Below, piece after piece: positions 7,083 to 16,728 of a stretch of 64,000 bases of DNA. The notes under the pieces were generated by a model. The model did no database searches, had not been told where the DNA came from, and saw only the letters and a program-made list of their open reading frames with translations. This stretch comes from Aquincola agrisoli (lineage in GTDB: Bacteria; Pseudomonadota; Gammaproteobacteria; Burkholderiales; Burkholderiaceae_C). The position numbers and the translations under genes were made by a program. The DNA is taken from assembly GCF_036621135.1 (NCBI RefSeq), contig NZ_JAZIBG010000036.1:434001-498000 (forward strand). Reading direction: 5' to 3'. How positions within the stretch are numbered: position 1 is the first letter of the stretch; each line of letters opens with the position of its first letter.

Positions 7083-8165
7083 ATGACTCGCAAGCTCTTT
7101 CGGCCTGGCGGTGAACTTGGTGTTCGCGACTTGGGCGGCGACCGTTACAAAATGAGCATCGCTGTTCCGAAGGATGCCGACGGCCGCATCGCGCGGGAGT
7201 GTCCGGACCAGCAGTGTTCACCGGGGTACTTCAAAGTCACCCCGGGTACAGGCATCACGAATCACCACGGCCGAGCCTACTGCCCCTGCTGCCGCTGCGC
7301 GGCCGAGCCCAACGACTTCGCCACGCGAGAGCAGCAGCGCTACGCGAAAGACCTGGTGATGCGAGAGGTGCAGAAGAACGTCAACGGCGTCATCAAGGAT
7401 GCGTTGGGGCTGGGCACGAACGGCCGGAGAAAGTTCGGCGGCGGGCTGATCTCCTTTGAAATGAGCTTGAAGGAGTCGCCGTTGCCGCACGTCCGCCGCC
7501 CATTCGAGGACGAGGTGCGGCGCGACGTTGTTTGTCCGCACTGCACGCTGGACCAAACCGTTTTCGGCTTGGCTGTGTGGTGCGCGGACTGCGGGGCCGA
7601 CATATTCGTCGAGCATGTGGATGCTGAGATTGCGGTTGTGCGTCGGATGCTCGACGACGTCCAGCGCCGACGTGAACTGCTTGGAAGGCGCGTCGCCGCA
7701 AAGGACCTGGAGAACTGTGTCGAGGACGGCGTTTCGCTCTTCGAGGCGGCAATGCGAGCCCTGGCCCGCGTTGGCCTGAAAGAGCGCGGCATTTCGGCTG
7801 AGGATGCCGATCAGCGGGTGTCGAAGCTGGGAAACGCCTTCCAGAACATTGGTCGCACACGGCAGCAGCTTGCTGATCTTTTCTCCATTCCTTTTCCAGA
7901 GACGGGACCCTGGACGATCCTTGCGGCAGCCTTCGAGAAGCGGCACCCGATAGCACACAACCTCGGCGTCGTTGACCGCAAGTATCTGGAGCGCGCGCAG
8001 GCTGCAGAGCGGCATGGCCGCGAGGTGCGGATTACTGCCGCAGAGATTGAAACCATGCTGGCAGCGATCCGCGAGGCGGTTGCGTTCGTGCATTCGGGCA
8101 TCAGGTCATTGGCCGCAACCGACGCGCAGCCGGATCAGGCTGCAGAGCAGCTTTCGAGCGAGTGA
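7083..8165 (+). CDS. zinc-ribbon protein with a HEPN-like C-terminal domain
   Basis: A 360-residue protein with GGAG at 7071-7074 before ATG 7083. The N-terminal half has two cysteine clusters that look like zinc ribbons: C40-x4-C45 with C67/C69/C70/C72, and C151-PH-C154 with C167-AD-C170. The C-terminal half is helical and contains R287-HPIA-H292 followed by NLGVVDRKYLERA, which fits the Rx4-6H motif and following GVVD.KYL of HEPN domains such as RiboL-PSP-HEPN. HEPN proteins are often metal-independent RNases in toxin-antitoxin, abortive-infection and other defence systems. I do not recognise the full-length family. RNase activity and a defence role are inference from the motif and the island setting. 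Confidence 0.75.
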   Translation: MTRKLFRPGGELGVRDLGGDRYKMSIAVPKDADGRIARECPDQQCSPGYFKVTPGTGITNHHGRAYCPCCRCAAEPNDFATREQQRYAKDLVMREVQKNVNGVIKDALGLGTNGRRKFGGGLISFEMSLKESPLPHVRRPFEDEVRRDVVCPHCTLDQTVFGLAVWCADCGADIFVEHVDAEIAVVRRMLDDVQRRRELLGRRVAAKDLENCVEDGVSLFEAAMRALARVGLKERGISAEDADQRVSKLGNAFQNIGRTRQQLADLFSIPFPETGPWTILAAAFEKRHPIAHNLGVVDRKYLERAQAAERHGREVRITAAEIETMLAAIREAVAFVHSGIRSLAATDAQPDQAAEQLSSE

Positions 8166-8249
8166 AATTGAGGTGCGCGCTGTGTGGCCTGCGCCGCGTG
8201 CCCGGTTCCGAGCAGGCCTGTGGAGTCTTCTTCTCAGAAAGGGTTCGAT

Positions 8250-8492
8250 ATGGCCACACTGCCGAAATTCACATTGGGGTACGACAAGAAGCAAGACGAG
8301 TGGCAGCTGAAGAACGGGGCGAAACAAGTGGTCCAGACGTTTGATGCCAAGGCCGATGCATTGCAGGGCGGCGTTCTTCAGAAGGCGGTCGGAACGGGCG
8401 GCGGCTCGGTGCAGATTCGCAAGCAGGACGGCACCATTCAGCAGGAGCGCACGTATCCCCGCTCTGCAGATCCGAAGCGTTCACCCGGTTGA
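8250..8492 (+). CDS. DUF2188-like small protein
   Basis: An 80-residue protein starting MATLPKFTLGYDKKQDEW; AAAGGG at 8238-8243 sits six bases before the ATG at 8250, which is preferred over the in-frame upstream ATG 8184. The pattern W.LKNGAKQVVQTFDAK.DAL..GVL followed by V.IRKQDGTIQQERTY matches DUF2188, a small domain of unknown role common on mobile elements and in many bacterial genomes. It lies 84 bases after the zinc-ribbon gene on the same strand and may share its transcript. Confidence 0.65.
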   Translation: MATLPKFTLGYDKKQDEWQLKNGAKQVVQTFDAKADALQGGVLQKAVGTGGGSVQIRKQDGTIQQERTYPRSADPKRSPG

Positions 8493-8831
8493 TCGAACCA
8501 TCTGATTGAGCGTCTCGGCTTCGCCGCCGGGCTCGCGGGCTGCGCCCCGGGCTTCGTGCCGAATCCCGACCATCCGGCTTTGATCCCTGACGCCTTCGCG
8601 GCGATGCCGCTGCGCGGTGCGCTTGCCGGGGTGCGGTGGTCTGCGATGGGGCGGTCTTGCTGTGCCCTTTCAACCTATCACGCCGTTCTTGCCGTCAAAG
8701 GCTGCGCGTGCGCTGCACGCTGGCGTCCTGGCAGCCGTCTGTCGGCTGCGCCTTCGACCCCTGACCGCTTGCGCTGCGGCGTGAGGGGCCGGTTCCGGGC
8801 AATCCCGCCCGATTCCGAACCGGAGCCGATC
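8493..8831. other. intergenic stretch without a recognised gene
   Basis: GC-rich island DNA between the DUF2188-like gene and the radC fragment. A frame in phase with radC stays open from 8556, but its translation is low-complexity and Arg/Ala-rich with no family likeness, so I treat it as non-coding. I see no RNA gene, promoter or clear repeat here. Confidence 0.5.
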
Positions 8832-8996
8832 ATGTCGCAGCTGTCTTCTTCCTCTTTCTTCGATTCCTCCCTGCTCGTTCGCGACGTTGCGGGCAGCTAC
8901 CGGCCAGCCGATGCCGGCGAGGTGCTGCAGGCGGCGCTGCGCGTGCTGGCAGGCCAGCTGCGCGGCACCCAGATAACCCTCCGGAACCCCGCATGA
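8832..8996 (+). pseudogene. radC: truncated radC (JAB/MPN family), N-terminal fragment
   Basis: ATG 8832 starts MSQLSSSSFFDSSLLVRDVAG.YRPADAGEVLQAALRVLAGQLRG, which closely follows the N-terminus of the RadC-family proteins carried by integrative and conjugative elements (about 165 residues). The match stops after roughly 45 residues and the frame ends at 8996, so the JAB metal-binding domain is missing. The fragment lies at the island edge, consistent with loss of the rest by deletion or recombination near the attachment site. The assignment rests on the N-terminus alone. Confidence 0.6.
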
Positions 8997-9019
8997 ATCC
9001 TAGCTTCTTGAGGATTTTT

Positions 9020-9102
9020 TACCGTCAAGACCAGTCGGAGGGCTGACGGTAGAAATTCTAGCGCGCCAGGCTGCAATCTGCCTACCGTCAGATCTACCGT
9101 CA
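9020..9102. repeat. four TACCGTCA repeats near the island end
   Basis: TACCGTCA occurs at 9020-9027, 9083-9090 and 9095-9102 on the + strand and at 9044-9051 on the - strand. The last two start 12 bases apart. Short repeats of this size near an attachment site resemble arm-type binding sites for a tyrosine integrase or its excisionase; that reading is inference. Confidence 0.6.
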
Positions 9103-9181
9103 AATCGGTCCGCTTGCCAGCGAATAATGTCGATAGACTCCGAGAGATTAATCTTTATAAATCAACGGCTTATATTCGATT

Positions 9182-9240
9182 CTCGATAGTCGCGGATAGC
9201 CTCGGAACCTATGCTGACTATTCCCACTCGATCGTCGCCG
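9182..9240. other. probable attachment-site region at the 3' end of guaA
   Basis: The end of guaA contains CTCGATCGTCGCCG (9227-9240); a 12/14 match, CTCGATAGTCGCGG, lies outside the gene at 9182-9195. The change from island to core genes occurs here, and the guaA 3' end is a known integration site. The exact crossover core cannot be fixed because the other island end is outside the window. Confidence 0.5.
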
Positions 9241-10834
9241 GCGGCTTGCTGCTCACGTCGTAGGTCACCCGGTTGATGCCGCGCACCTCGTTGATGATGC
9301 GGCCCGACACCTTCTTCAGCAGGCCGTAGGGCAGCTCGGCCCAGTCAGCGGTCATGAAGTCGCTGGTCTGCACGGCACGCAGCGCGACGACGTAGTCGTA
9401 GGTGCGGCCGTCGCCCATCACGCCCACGCTCTTCACCGGCAGGAAGACGGTGAAAGCCTGGCTGGTGAGGTCGTACCAGCTCTTGCCGGTGGCCTCGTCC
9501 TTCCACGCCCGCAGTTCGTCGATGAAGATGGCGTCGGCGCGGCGCAGCAGGTCGGCGTATTCCTTCTTCACCTCGCCGAGGATGCGCACGCCCAGGCCTG
9601 GGCCGGGGAACGGGTGGCGGTACACCATCTCGGGCGGCAGGCCGAGCGCCACGCCCAGCTCGCGCACCTCGTCCTTGAACAGGTCGCGCAGCGGCTCCAG
9701 CAGCTTCAGGCCGAGCTGCTCGGGCAGGCCGCCCACGTTGTGGTGGCTCTTGATGGTGACGGCCTTCTTGGTCTTGGCGCCACCCGACTCGATCACGTCG
9801 GGGTAGATGGTGCCCTGGGCCAGGAAGGTCGCGCCCTTGTGGCCGGCGCCACCCGCCTTCAGCTTGGCCGCCTCGGCCTTGAAGACCTCGACGAACTCGC
9901 GGCCGATGATCTTGCGCTTCTGCTCCGGATCGCTGACGCCGGCGAGCTGGCCGAGGAACTGCGCGCTCGCATCGACGTGGATGACACGCGCGTGCAGCTT
10001 GCCAGCGAACATCTCCATCACCATCTTGCCTTCGTCGAGGCGCAGCAGGCCGTGGTCGACGAACACGCAAGTGAGCTGGTCGCCGATGGCACGGTGGATC
10101 AGCGCGGCGGCCACGCTCGAATCGACACCGCCCGACAGGCCGAGGATCACTTCCTCGTCGCCCACCTGCTCGCGGATCTTCGCGACGGCTTCGGCGATGT
10201 GGTCGCGCATGACCCAGTCGGGCTGCGCCTTGGCGACCTGCAGCACGAAGCGCTCGAGCATCGCCTTGCCCTGCAGCGTGTGCGTGACCTCCGGGTGGAA
10301 CTGCACGGCGTAGTAGCCGCGCGCCTCGTCGGCCATGCCGGCGATCGGGCAGCTCGGCGTGCTGGCCATCAGCTTGAAGCCGGGCGGCAGCGTGGTCACC
10401 TTGTCGCCGTGGCTCATCCACACCTTGAGCATGCCGTGGCCTTCGGGCGTGCCGAAGTCCTGGATACCCTCGAGCAGCTTCGTGTGGCCGTGCGCGCGCA
10501 CCTCGGCGTAGCCGAACTCGCGGTGGTCGCTCCACTGCACCGCGCCGCCGAGCTGCACGGCCATCGTCTGCATGCCGTAGCAGATGCCGAGCACCGGCAC
10601 ACCCAGGTCCCACACGGCCTGCGGCGCCCGCAGCTGGTGGTCCTCATAGGTGCTGGCATGGCTGCCGGAGAGGATCACGCCCTTGGGCGCGAACGCACGG
10701 ATGAAATCGTCGCTGACGTCGTTGGGGTGGATCTCGCAGTAGACGTGGGCTTCGCGCACGCGGCGCGCGATGAGCTGGGTGACCTGGGAGCCGAAGTCGA
10801 GGATGAGGATCTTGTCGTGCATGGCATGGACCAT
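9218..10834 (-). CDS. guaA: GMP synthase (glutamine-hydrolysing)
   Basis: Converts XMP, glutamine and ATP to GMP in the cytosol. The 538-residue protein has an N-terminal class I glutamine amidotransferase (nucleophile Cys in GICYGMQ, catalytic His/Glu in FHPEVTH), the ATP-pyrophosphatase P-loop LSGGVDSS near residue 235, and the C-terminal dimerisation domain ending ATIEWE. It is intact despite bordering the island. ATG 10834 directly follows the stop of the upstream MFS gene; ATG 10822 (MHDKIL) is an equally possible start and has the more typical family N-terminus. It forms a guaB-MFS-guaA operon. Confidence 0.97.
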   Translation of the reverse strand: MVHAMHDKILILDFGSQVTQLIARRVREAHVYCEIHPNDVSDDFIRAFAPKGVILSGSHASTYEDHQLRAPQAVWDLGVPVLGICYGMQTMAVQLGGAVQWSDHREFGYAEVRAHGHTKLLEGIQDFGTPEGHGMLKVWMSHGDKVTTLPPGFKLMASTPSCPIAGMADEARGYYAVQFHPEVTHTLQGKAMLERFVLQVAKAQPDWVMRDHIAEAVAKIREQVGDEEVILGLSGGVDSSVAAALIHRAIGDQLTCVFVDHGLLRLDEGKMVMEMFAGKLHARVIHVDASAQFLGQLAGVSDPEQKRKIIGREFVEVFKAEAAKLKAGGAGHKGATFLAQGTIYPDVIESGGAKTKKAVTIKSHHNVGGLPEQLGLKLLEPLRDLFKDEVRELGVALGLPPEMVYRHPFPGPGLGVRILGEVKKEYADLLRRADAIFIDELRAWKDEATGKSWYDLTSQAFTVFLPVKSVGVMGDGRTYDYVVALRAVQTSDFMTADWAELPYGLLKKVSGRIINEVRGINRVTYDVSSKPPATIEWE

Positions 10835-12130
10835 TCAGGGGTGGACGTCGGCGCGCCGCGGGGCGCCCACGGGGGCGGCGGGCCGGCGCGCGAAGTGCCG
10901 CCAGGCCAGCAGCGTGGCGATGGCCTGCAGCAGCGCGCAGAAGTAGAACGGGGCGCCGATGCGCCAGTCGCCCCGTGGAAGGTGGGAGACGAAGCCGAGC
11001 ATCGCCGCGCCGATGACGGGCGCGGCCACGGCCATGATGCTGTTGATGGAGGCCATCGCGCCCATGGCCTTGCCCTGCATGTCGGCGCCCGCGGCGTTGG
11101 AGACGATGCTCTGGATCGCCGCGGTGACCGCATAGCCGGCCACGTTCACGATGATGAAGAGGTACATCATCCAGCCCTCGGTGGCGGCGCCCCAGCCGAT
11201 GTAGCACAGCGCGGAGGACACCATGCCGGCCAGTGCCAGCCGCTGCGGCGAGAAGCGCTTGAGCAGCACCCGCATCAGGCCGCCCTGCACGATGGCCATC
11301 ATCATGCCGATGGCGAAGAGCGACCAGCCGTTCTCCCGCGGGCCCCAGCCGAACTTGAAGTCGGTGTAGAGCACCCAGGTGGCATGCAGCATCAATTGCG
11401 CGAGCAGCGCAAAGGGCATCGCCGCCACGAGCAGGCCGACCCCTTCGAGCTGTGACAGCCCGCGCAGCGCACCGACCGGGTTGGCCTTGCGCCACTCGAA
11501 GGCGCTGCGCCGTTCGGGCGGCAGCGACTCGGGCAGCACGAAGAAGCCGTAGAGCCAGTTGCACACGGCCAGCGAGCCGGCGACGTAGAACGGCAGGTGC
11601 AGGTCGATCGCGCCCAGCAGGCCGCCCATCACCGGCCCCAGGATGAACCCGACGCCGAACATCGCCCCCAGCAGGCCGAAGCGGCGCGCGCGGTCCTCGG
11701 GCGGCGTGATGTCGGCCACGTAGGCGTTGGCCACCGCCGCGTTGGCCTGCAGCGCCCCGCTGACCAGCCGCACCGCGATCAGCATCCACAGCGCATTGGC
11801 GAGGCCGGTGACGAAGAAGCTCAGCGCCAGCCCGCTGAAGCCCAGCAGCAGCACGGGCCGGCGGCCGAAGCGGTCGGACAGCGCGCCCAGCACCGGCGCA
11901 CCGAAGAAGTTGGCGATGCCGAAGGCGAACGACACCGCGCCGAACCAGAAGGCCTGGTCGGCCTGGCTGCCCGTGAAGGTGCCGACCAGCGGCGCAAGCA
12001 CGGGGATGATCAGGCCGATCGACACCATGTCGATCAGCACCGTGATCAGGATGAAGGGCATGGCCGCAGCGCGACGCGAAGCCTTCGGCCCGCCGGCCGG
12101 CGTGCCCGGCTCGCGCGCGTCGGTCGCCAT
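10835..12130 (-). CDS. MFS transporter, TCR/Tet-like family
   Basis: A 431-residue inner-membrane protein with about 12 hydrophobic segments and the MFS signature between helices 2 and 3 (GALSDRFGRRPVLL). The N-terminal half (LIDMVSIGLIIPVLAPL) resembles TetA-type drug/proton antiporters, so efflux is likely; the substrate is unknown. It starts at ATG 12130, two bases after the guaB stop, and its own stop abuts the possible guaA start. This placement inside the GMP operon could point to a purine-related substrate, which is inference. Prediction of tetracycline resistance is not supported by sequence alone. Confidence 0.88.
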   Translation of the reverse strand: MATDAREPGTPAGGPKASRRAAAMPFILITVLIDMVSIGLIIPVLAPLVGTFTGSQADQAFWFGAVSFAFGIANFFGAPVLGALSDRFGRRPVLLLGFSGLALSFFVTGLANALWMLIAVRLVSGALQANAAVANAYVADITPPEDRARRFGLLGAMFGVGFILGPVMGGLLGAIDLHLPFYVAGSLAVCNWLYGFFVLPESLPPERRSAFEWRKANPVGALRGLSQLEGVGLLVAAMPFALLAQLMLHATWVLYTDFKFGWGPRENGWSLFAIGMMMAIVQGGLMRVLLKRFSPQRLALAGMVSSALCYIGWGAATEGWMMYLFIIVNVAGYAVTAAIQSIVSNAAGADMQGKAMGAMASINSIMAVAAPVIGAAMLGFVSHLPRGDWRIGAPFYFCALLQAIATLLAWRHFARRPAAPVGAPRRADVHP

Positions 12131-12132
12131 GG

Positions 12133-13599
<1,467 letters not shown>

Positions 13600-13716
13600 G
13601 AGAAAGCTCCAGTCGCAAAGCGCGATTATAGGGAAGCCCGGCGCATTTCCGCCGCGCACCGGATCGGGCCGCTACACTGCGCGGTTATCCGTTTCACGGC
13701 TTCCGCCCAGAGCGCC

Positions 13717-14220
13717 ATGCACAGCTGCTCCCTGTTCGCGATTGCCGGCCTGCTGTTGGCGTTGAGCAGTCCGGCGGCCCATGCCCAATGGGTGTGGAAG
13801 GACAACAGGAACCAGGTCCACGCCAGCGACCTGCCGCCGCCGCGCGACATCCCCGACAAGAACATCCTCCAGCGGCCCACGCCGGGCAATCCGCCGCGTG
13901 CAGCCGCCGCAGCGCCTGCGCCGTCGGCCGTGGCCAGCGATGCCCGGCCCGAGCCCAGGCAGCGGGTCGACCCCGAACTCGAAGCGCGCCGCCAGCGCGC
14001 CGAGCAGGAGCAGGCGGCACAGCGCAAGACCGAGGAGGCGCGCCAGGCGGCCCAGCGCATCGAGAACTGCAACCGTGCCCGCGATGCCCTGCGCCAGCTC
14101 GAAAGCGGCATGCGCATCGCGCGCATCAACGAAAAGGGCGAGCGCGAGATCCTCGACGACCAGGCCCGTGCCGCGGAGACGCAGCGCGCCCGCGACGTGG
14201 CCGCGTCGGAGTGCCGCTGA
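13717..14220 (+). CDS. DUF4124 domain-containing exported protein
   Basis: A 167-residue protein with a signal peptide (hydrophobic LFAIAGLLLALSS then AHA-Q). The mature start QWVWKDNRNQVHASDLPPP is the typical DUF4124 motif. A proline/alanine linker and a charged, coiled-coil-like Arg/Glu/Gln-rich C-terminus follow. Its function is unknown; many betaproteobacteria carry it next to guaB. It is divergent from guaB with a 117-bp gap that must hold both promoters. Confidence 0.85.
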   Translation: MHSCSLFAIAGLLLALSSPAAHAQWVWKDNRNQVHASDLPPPRDIPDKNILQRPTPGNPPRAAAAAPAPSAVASDARPEPRQRVDPELEARRQRAEQEQAAQRKTEEARQAAQRIENCNRARDALRQLESGMRIARINEKGEREILDDQARAAETQRARDVAASECR

Positions 14221-14250
14221 CACGGCCCCGCTGAGCCGGGCGCCGCGCCG

Positions 14251-14529
14251 TCAGCGGACGCGGTTGCCCCGATAGCGCAGCCTGCGCGCTTCCTTCGGAT
14301 CGACCTGCAGGGGCCTGTAGACCTCCACCCGGTCACGGTCGCGCAGGGGCTGCGCCAGCGTGGCCGGCCGCCCCCATACGCCGATCCGGGCGTCCTCGAT
14401 CACCAGCCCGTGGCGCTGTGCGAACCCGCTGCGCTCCAGCGCCTGCCGCACCGTGGCGCCCTGCGGCAGGTCGAGCGCGATGCGGTCGACCACGTCGGCC
14501 GCCGGGCTGTAGGCCAGCTCGATGCGCAT
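14251..14529 (-). CDS. rnfH: RnfH family protein
   Basis: A 92-residue ubiquitin-fold (beta-grasp) protein of the RnfH/UPF0125 family, recognised by the YSP..DVV..I.LDLPQGATVRQAL start and the DRVEVYRPLQVDPKEARRLR end. Its biochemical role is unclear. It lies 15 bases after ratA on the same strand, the usual ratA-rnfH pair found beside smpB. Confidence 0.93.
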   Translation of the reverse strand: MRIELAYSPAADVVDRIALDLPQGATVRQALERSGFAQRHGLVIEDARIGVWGRPATLAQPLRDRDRVEVYRPLQVDPKEARRLRYRGNRVR

Positions 14530-14544
14530 CGGCAGGTGCCGGGC

Positions 14545-14991
14545 TCAGCGGCCGCCGTACACCGCTTCGGCACGCTTGACGAAGCTGTCGACGAAGGTGT
14601 TGGTGATGCGGTCGAACATCGGGCTCACCGCGAGTTCGAGCGTGCGGCTGCTGAAGGCATAGCGAATGTCGAACTCCACCTTGCACGCAGTGCCCTGCGC
14701 CTGCGCCAGCGGCTTGAACAGCCACAGGCCCTCCAGCGACGAGAACGGCCCGTCCACCAGCTGCATCTCGACCGACTCGCCGGGCACATGCACGTTGCGT
14801 GTTGTGAATGCGTGGCGCACCCCCAAATACCTGAGGTGCAGGCGGGCCGTCATGCTCGTGTCGTCGCTCGCGAGCACCTCGGCCCGCTCGCACCACGGCA
14901 GGAACTTCGGGTAGTCCGCCACCGCCACCACAAGCTCGTACATCTCCTGCGGCGAGTACCACAGCAGGACCGACTTTTTCACGTGCTTCAT
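14545..14991 (-). CDS. ratA: RatA-family START-like protein (ubiquinone-binding/ribosome association)
   Basis: A 148-residue SRPBCC/COQ10-type protein starting MKHVKKSVLLWYSPQEMYELV, with the YPKFLPWC and GPFSSLEGLW..KPL motifs. E. coli RatA blocks 70S ribosome association when overproduced, while the Coq10 relatives bind ubiquinone, so the true role is open. ATG 14991 is chosen; the frame extends to 15033, but the family N-terminus starts here. It is divergent from smpB (31 bases between the starts) and followed by rnfH. Confidence 0.93.
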   Translation of the reverse strand: MKHVKKSVLLWYSPQEMYELVVAVADYPKFLPWCERAEVLASDDTSMTARLHLRYLGVRHAFTTRNVHVPGESVEMQLVDGPFSSLEGLWLFKPLAQAQGTACKVEFDIRYAFSSRTLELAVSPMFDRITNTFVDSFVKRAEAVYGGR

Positions 14992-15022
14992 AGAATGCAA
15001 GGATTGTAGAGAAGCCTCCCTG

Positions 15023-15493
15023 ATGAGCAACATCGCCGAGAACCGCCGCGCCCGATTCGAATACCACCTCGAGGAACACTACGAGGCAGGCATCGTGCTG
15101 GAAGGCTGGGAAGTCAAGGCCGTGCGGGCCGGGCAGGTGCAACTCACCGACGGCTACGTGCTGATACGCGACGGCGAGCTCTTCCTCATTGGCTGCCGCA
15201 TCAATGCCCTGCGCACCGCCAGCACCCACGTGCACCCCGAAGCGGACCGCACGAAGAAGCTGCTGATGAAGAAGGAGGAGATCAAGCGGCTGGTGGGCAA
15301 GGTCGAGCAGCGCGGCTTCACGCTGGTGCCGCTCAACCTGCACTACAAGGGCGGGCGCGTGAAGGCGGAGATCGCGCTGGCCAAGGGCAAGGCCGAACAC
15401 GACAAGCGCAACACCGAGAAGAAGCGCGACTGGGAGCGCGAGAAGGGCCGCCTCATGCGGCACAAGGTGTCCTCCAAGCCCGCCAAGGACTGA
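15023..15493 (+). CDS. smpB: SsrA-binding protein SmpB
   Basis: A 156-residue protein that delivers tmRNA to stalled ribosomes for trans-translation. It shows the OB-fold core (ARFEYHLEEHYEAGIVLEGWEVK.VRAG) and the basic C-terminal tail KRDWEREKGRLMRHK that sits in the decoding centre. Length is normal. No ssrA gene is visible in the window. Confidence 0.97.
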   Translation: MSNIAENRRARFEYHLEEHYEAGIVLEGWEVKAVRAGQVQLTDGYVLIRDGELFLIGCRINALRTASTHVHPEADRTKKLLMKKEEIKRLVGKVEQRGFTLVPLNLHYKGGRVKAEIALAKGKAEHDKRNTEKKRDWEREKGRLMRHKVSSKPAKD

Positions 15494-15504
15494 CGACCCC
15501 GCCC

Positions 15505-15535
15505 CGCTGGGCCGCTGCGGCGCCTCAGCCCAGCG
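15505..15535. terminator. inverted repeat between convergent smpB and metC
   Basis: CGCTGGGC (15505-15512) pairs with GCCCAGCG (15528-15535) around a GC-rich loop. It has no T-run and extends over the metC stop codon, so it is only a possible weak bidirectional terminator. Confidence 0.35.
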
Positions 15536-16715
15536 CCCGCAAGGCCTGCGTCGCGTCGGCGATCAGGTCGTCCACCGCCTCCAGCCCCAGGCAGAAGCGC
15601 ACCAGCGTGCCGCGGTACGGCGTCGGCAGGCCGCGCATCTCGGCGGCCTGGTACGGCACGGCCAGGCTCACCGGCCCGCCCCACGACCAGCCGATGCGGA
15701 AGCGCTCCAGCGCATCGACGAACGCATCGACCTGCTTCGCGCTGTAGCGCGGGTCGAACTCCACCGTCACCAGCCCCGCGGCCGCCTTGCACAGCGCCGC
15801 CCAATGTGCATGCCCCGGCGAGCCGGGCATGGCCGGGTGCAGCACCCGCGCGAACTCGCCGCGCGTGCCGCACCATTGCGCGAAGCGCCGCCCGGCGGCG
15901 TCCTGCGCGGCGTAGCGCAGCGGCAGCGAGGGCAGTGACCGCAGGATCGCCTCGACGTCGTTGAGGCCCACGCCGAACCCGAGCCGGCTGTGCGCCCAGG
16001 CCAGGCGGTGGTGCAGCGCATCGTCGCGCGAGACCACCGAGCCCATCAGCACGTCGCCGCCGCCGGACGGGTATTTGGTCAGCGCATGCACGGTCAGGTC
16101 GACGCCGAGCGCAAACGCATCGAACGCCAGGCCGGCACCCCAGGTGTTGTCCATCGCGATGACCGCCTGCGGCGCCTGCTCGCGCACCGTGCGCACCAGG
16201 GCCGGCAGGTCGGGGAACTCCAGCGTCACCGAGCCCGGCGCCTCCAGCCACACCAGCCGCGTCGCCGGCGTGAGGGCCGCGGCGAGCGACGCGGCATCCA
16301 TCGGGTCGTAGATGCCGTGGGTGATGCCCCAGCGCGACAGGTCTTCCTTCGCGAAGCGGCGGCCCGGGCCGTAGGCATTGTCGGGCAGCAGCAGGTGGTC
16401 ACCCGACTTCAACAGTGCGATGTCGACCAGGGTGATCGCCGCCAGCCCGCTGGGCGCGAGGATGGCGTGCCGGCCGCCCTCCAGCGTGGCCAGGCGCTCC
16501 TCGAGCACGAAGGTCGTCGGCGTGCCGTGCAGCCCATAGGTGTAGGCCGACTTGTCGATCCAGCGGCTGCTGCGCATCGCCGCGGTGTCGGCGAAGTACA
16601 CGGTCGACGCCTTGAAGACGCCCTGCGTGGGTGCCTCGAATGCGGCCGGGGGCCGGTAGGGATGGTGGATGAGGCCCGTGGAACGGCAGGTGATGGAGTC
16701 GTCTTGCTCGCTCAT
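15525..16715 (-). CDS. metC: cystathionine beta-lyase
   Basis: A 396-residue PLP enzyme of the Cys/Met metabolism family that splits cystathionine to homocysteine, pyruvate and ammonia. The PLP lysine is in the HALTKYPSGGGD motif, with AMDNTWGAG upstream and the YGLHGTPTT start region typical of MetC. A related gamma-synthase or lyase function cannot be excluded, but the N-terminal pattern favours beta-lyase. It lies 13 bases after the rimO stop and is probably co-transcribed. Confidence 0.9.
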   Translation of the reverse strand: MSEQDDSITCRSTGLIHHPYRPPAAFEAPTQGVFKASTVYFADTAAMRSSRWIDKSAYTYGLHGTPTTFVLEERLATLEGGRHAILAPSGLAAITLVDIALLKSGDHLLLPDNAYGPGRRFAKEDLSRWGITHGIYDPMDAASLAAALTPATRLVWLEAPGSVTLEFPDLPALVRTVREQAPQAVIAMDNTWGAGLAFDAFALGVDLTVHALTKYPSGGGDVLMGSVVSRDDALHHRLAWAHSRLGFGVGLNDVEAILRSLPSLPLRYAAQDAAGRRFAQWCGTRGEFARVLHPAMPGSPGHAHWAALCKAAAGLVTVEFDPRYSAKQVDAFVDALERFRIGWSWGGPVSLAVPYQAAEMRGLPTPYRGTLVRFCLGLEAVDDLIADATQALRALG

Positions 16716-16728
16716 GGTGTCGACCGCC

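Noticed and set aside
9614..11455. Plus-strand frame of about 610 codons over guaA and the MFS gene
   Set aside because: It is a shadow of two clearly identified minus-strand genes.
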